Of a stretch of 64,000 nt of DNA, positions 62,230 through 64,000 are shown in pieces. Source of the stretch: Secundilactobacillus yichangensis (GTDB taxonomy: Bacteria > Bacillota > Bacilli > Lactobacillales > Lactobacillaceae); the NCBI RefSeq assembly GCF_016861565.1, contig NZ_BOLK01000006.1, positions 1-64,000 of the forward strand. Reading direction: 5' to 3'. How positions within the stretch are numbered: position 1 is the first letter of the stretch; the number at the start of each line of letters is the position of its first letter. Both the position numbers and the translations under genes were made by a program. The notes below the pieces were generated by a model. That model was not told the origin of the DNA. It searched no databases and saw nothing but the letters and a program-made list of their open reading frames with translations.

Positions 62230-62904
62230 ATGTCTAAAAGAGAACGCACAATCTTTTTCATTATCTCTGCAACACTGGCGTTACTGCTCATTCTCTTTAT
62301 CAGTTGGCATTTTCACCGCCAATTAATGACGTTATTTGGCGAATTTACCAGTCGCCACGCTCTGATTGACCGTTTTCAAAAACACCAACCCATTGATATG
62401 CTGACCTTCACCTTATTATTGATTGTTGTTATCTGGCTGCCTGGCGCGCCTGTCTCCGTTTTCGCCATCGCGGCAGGAGTCTGTTTCGGTCACTGGACCG
62501 CCTTCTGGTTGAACGCCATTGCAATCACTATTGGTAATTTTTCAGTGGCTAACTTATTGCCAGAAATTTGGCATCGGCCCAGCAAGCGTTCAACTGGCAG
62601 ATTATATCAGGACCTCCTAAAAATACGGCATCCTTCTTTGGGGATTATTCTCGGTTACGCCATTCCCTTTATCCCAAGTACCGTTATTAACTTGGCTGCT
62701 AAACGCCTGATTCATAGTCGTTCACACCTTATAGTATTATGTTTCGTGGGAAGCTTGCCAACATCCGCGCTTTATGCCTTTGGTGGCGATTTGGCGCTGC
62801 GCGGTGACGTGAAACATTTAATAATCGTGGTGCTAATCGCTATCCTGCTCTTTGGCCTGGGCTGGGTAATCCACCATGATAGGCACGAGGAACCAGCATT
62901 GTAG
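62230..62904 (+). CDS. TVP38/TMEM64-family (VTT domain) membrane protein
   Basis: A 224-residue membrane protein with about six hydrophobic segments. The central WLPGAPVSVFAIAAGVCFGHWTAFWLNAIAITIGN region and YAIPFIPSTVINLAA match the VTT/SNARE-associated fold, thought to move lipids. The ATG at 62230 is set by GAAGGGAAG upstream; a GTG at 62221 overlaps that site. It is the second gene after the NimA-like gene and ends at a bidirectional terminator. Confidence 0.75.
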   Translation: MSKRERTIFFIISATLALLLILFISWHFHRQLMTLFGEFTSRHALIDRFQKHQPIDMLTFTLLLIVVIWLPGAPVSVFAIAAGVCFGHWTAFWLNAIAITIGNFSVANLLPEIWHRPSKRSTGRLYQDLLKIRHPSLGIILGYAIPFIPSTVINLAAKRLIHSRSHLIVLCFVGSLPTSALYAFGGDLALRGDVKHLIIVVLIAILLFGLGWVIHHDRHEEPAL

Positions 62905-62917
62905 CAGTAACTCAACT

Positions 62918-62950
62918 AAAAAGCAGCTTTCCGCACGGAAAGCTGCTTTT
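62918..62950. terminator. Bidirectional terminator
   Basis: AAAAGCAGCTTTCC and its complement form a perfect stem around GCAC, with A and T runs. It separates the VTT gene and the convergent NCS1 gene. Confidence 0.9.
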
Positions 62951-62957
62951 AATATAC

Positions 62958-64000
62958 CTATTCACTCTCAACTGATCTTAGCTTTCTGCCAGTTCCTAAT
63001 TTCCAGTACACCAGTCCACCTACGAAGAAGCCAATGAACCACGATAGATTGACAATTAAAGCAGCTGAAACTGCCCCGATTAAAAGTGCTAGTGGTGCCC
63101 GCCAGGTGAATTTCGGCTGTTGCTTATCATCATACAGGTCCGACATGTTGACGTGCTGATGACGATGCAGGTAGTACTCAATCAGTATAATTGCCGTCAT
63201 CGGCCCTAGGAAAATCGAATACAGATGAATAAAAAGTGCCAGCCCTTGTGCTGAACTATCTTGAACTAAGATCCACGGACAGGTTGCAACTGACAAGATA
63301 CCAATCAGCGTTGTCGCTAATTGCTGAGGCATCTTAAGCAAAGATGTCAGCATATAAGTTGGCGGCATGATATTGGCAACCGTATTGGTGGTAATCGTCC
63401 CTAACACAATAAAGCACGAAATCACCACCGACATCCAGCCGTTATTCAGTAAATGTGCCATGGCCGTTACCGGACTGGCGATACCAGTGACCACTGCCAG
63501 CATCGCACCAGTCACAATAGTCATGCCATACGCTAATCCAATCGGTATCAGATAGAGTAATCCACGCTGATGCTCACTAAGATTGGGTTTCAGCTCGCGA
63601 GAATAATCCGCGGCTGATTCAAAGATCGCCGTGTAATTACCTAAAAAGGCAACGATAAATCCTAAAAAAGGTAGGCCCCACGTCCCTGAAGGCTGAACTA
63701 AGCGTTGCTGAATTGCAACTTGATGCTGAGTTACTAGGAGAATAAACACCCCCAGCATCGCGACCATTACAATTGCTGCAATGAAACCCGTCACTAATTT
63801 AATCGACCGAAAACCCCACAGTGCCATAACAACTTGAATCAGTTGTAGGAGCATGAAACAGCCAAAAGTATGATTATCAGTTAAACCAAACAGCGTCATA
63901 CCAATCTGATTCAGCGCCAATGCTCCCGTCCAGGATTGAAACCCGAACCAGACGATAGCCGGGATGCCGCGGAACAGACTCGCTATCTTGGCCCCCTTCA
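62958..64000 (-). CDS. NCS1-family nucleobase:cation symporter (5' partial)
   Basis: This membrane protein imports purines, pyrimidines, allantoin or related compounds. The frame is open to the right edge; residues before the first internal start (IPAIVWFGFQSWTGALALNQ) match the NCS1 signature region, so the gene begins outside the window. Later segments (NYTAIFESAADYSRELKP, FLGPMTAIILIEYYLHRHQ) also fit the family. About nine or ten membrane helices are visible. The substrate cannot be told. Confidence 0.85.
   Translation of the reverse strand, partial: KGAKIASLFRGIPAIVWFGFQSWTGALALNQIGMTLFGLTDNHTFGCFMLLQLIQVVMALWGFRSIKLVTGFIAAIVMVAMLGVFILLVTQHQVAIQQRLVQPSGTWGLPFLGFIVAFLGNYTAIFESAADYSRELKPNLSEHQRGLLYLIPIGLAYGMTIVTGAMLAVVTGIASPVTAMAHLLNNGWMSVVISCFIVLGTITTNTVANIMPPTYMLTSLLKMPQQLATTLIGILSVATCPWILVQDSSAQGLALFIHLYSIFLGPMTAIILIEYYLHRHQHVNMSDLYDDKQQPKFTWRAPLALLIGAVSAALIVNLSWFIGFFVGGLVYWKLGTGRKLRSVESE

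Overview
The window looks like a chromosomal segment of a heterofermentative lactobacillus (Lactobacillaceae). This rests on several signs: a xylose isomerase/xylulokinase pair, LPQTx sortase-anchored MucBP/MBG adhesins with KxYKxGxxW-type export signals, CcpA cre boxes, a Met T-box leader, an OpuC-type osmolyte transporter and an Apf-like cell-wall protein. The species cannot be fixed from sequence alone.

Layout. 0-3.6 kb: right part of an IS200/IS605-type element (tnpB) abutting a GPH sugar symporter, then a ROK fructokinase. 3.6-9.0 kb: two tandem oppA-type peptide-binding lipoproteins (the second interrupted by one in-frame TAA), a C39-like peptidase and two small unknown genes, one of which lacks a normal start codon. 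9.0-21.1 kb: glycoside/xyloside locus. A minus-strand unit (GPH symporter, ROK repressor, 6-phospho-beta-glucosidase, ROK sugar kinase) faces a plus-strand GH31 alpha-xylosidase across a divergent promoter region carrying two perfect cre boxes and two copies of one operator. Then come xylB, xylA and xylR with a classical XylR operator. Together these could import xylosides and glucosides and route xylose to xylulose-5-phosphate. 21.2-25.5 kb: aminotransferase-nicotinamidase-greA operon, quinone oxidoreductase, acetoin/diacetyl reductase. 25.8-33.2 kb: opuCABCD, ohr, Apf-like protein, a K+ channel/matrixin-like protease pair and a secreted protein of unknown function. 33.4-36.8 kb: CiaRH-like two-component system, tag glycosylase, TIM-barrel protein.

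37-56.4 kb: two paralogous surface adhesins with the same head (lectin plus MucBP) but very different MBG stalks. The larger (about 4,335 codons) carries one in-frame TAA at codon 101. 57-61.6 kb: marR and the methionine unit (Met T-box, a 34-codon small ORF, metE, metF). A hairpin repeat family occurs at both edges of the metE-metF unit and again at the opuC 3' end. 61.7-64 kb: PPOX-fold protein, VTT-domain membrane protein and an NCS1 permease that runs off the right edge.

The least expected signals are: (i) the covarying ~120-bp hairpin repeat whose end coincides with stop codons of upstream genes; (ii) the small ORF between the Met T-box and metE; (iii) two long genes each broken by a single TAA; (iv) matching 5' leader hairpins before both adhesins; (v) a 30-bp palindrome shared by both oppA promoter regions; (vi) an open frame with a strong ribosome binding site but ATC as its first codon.
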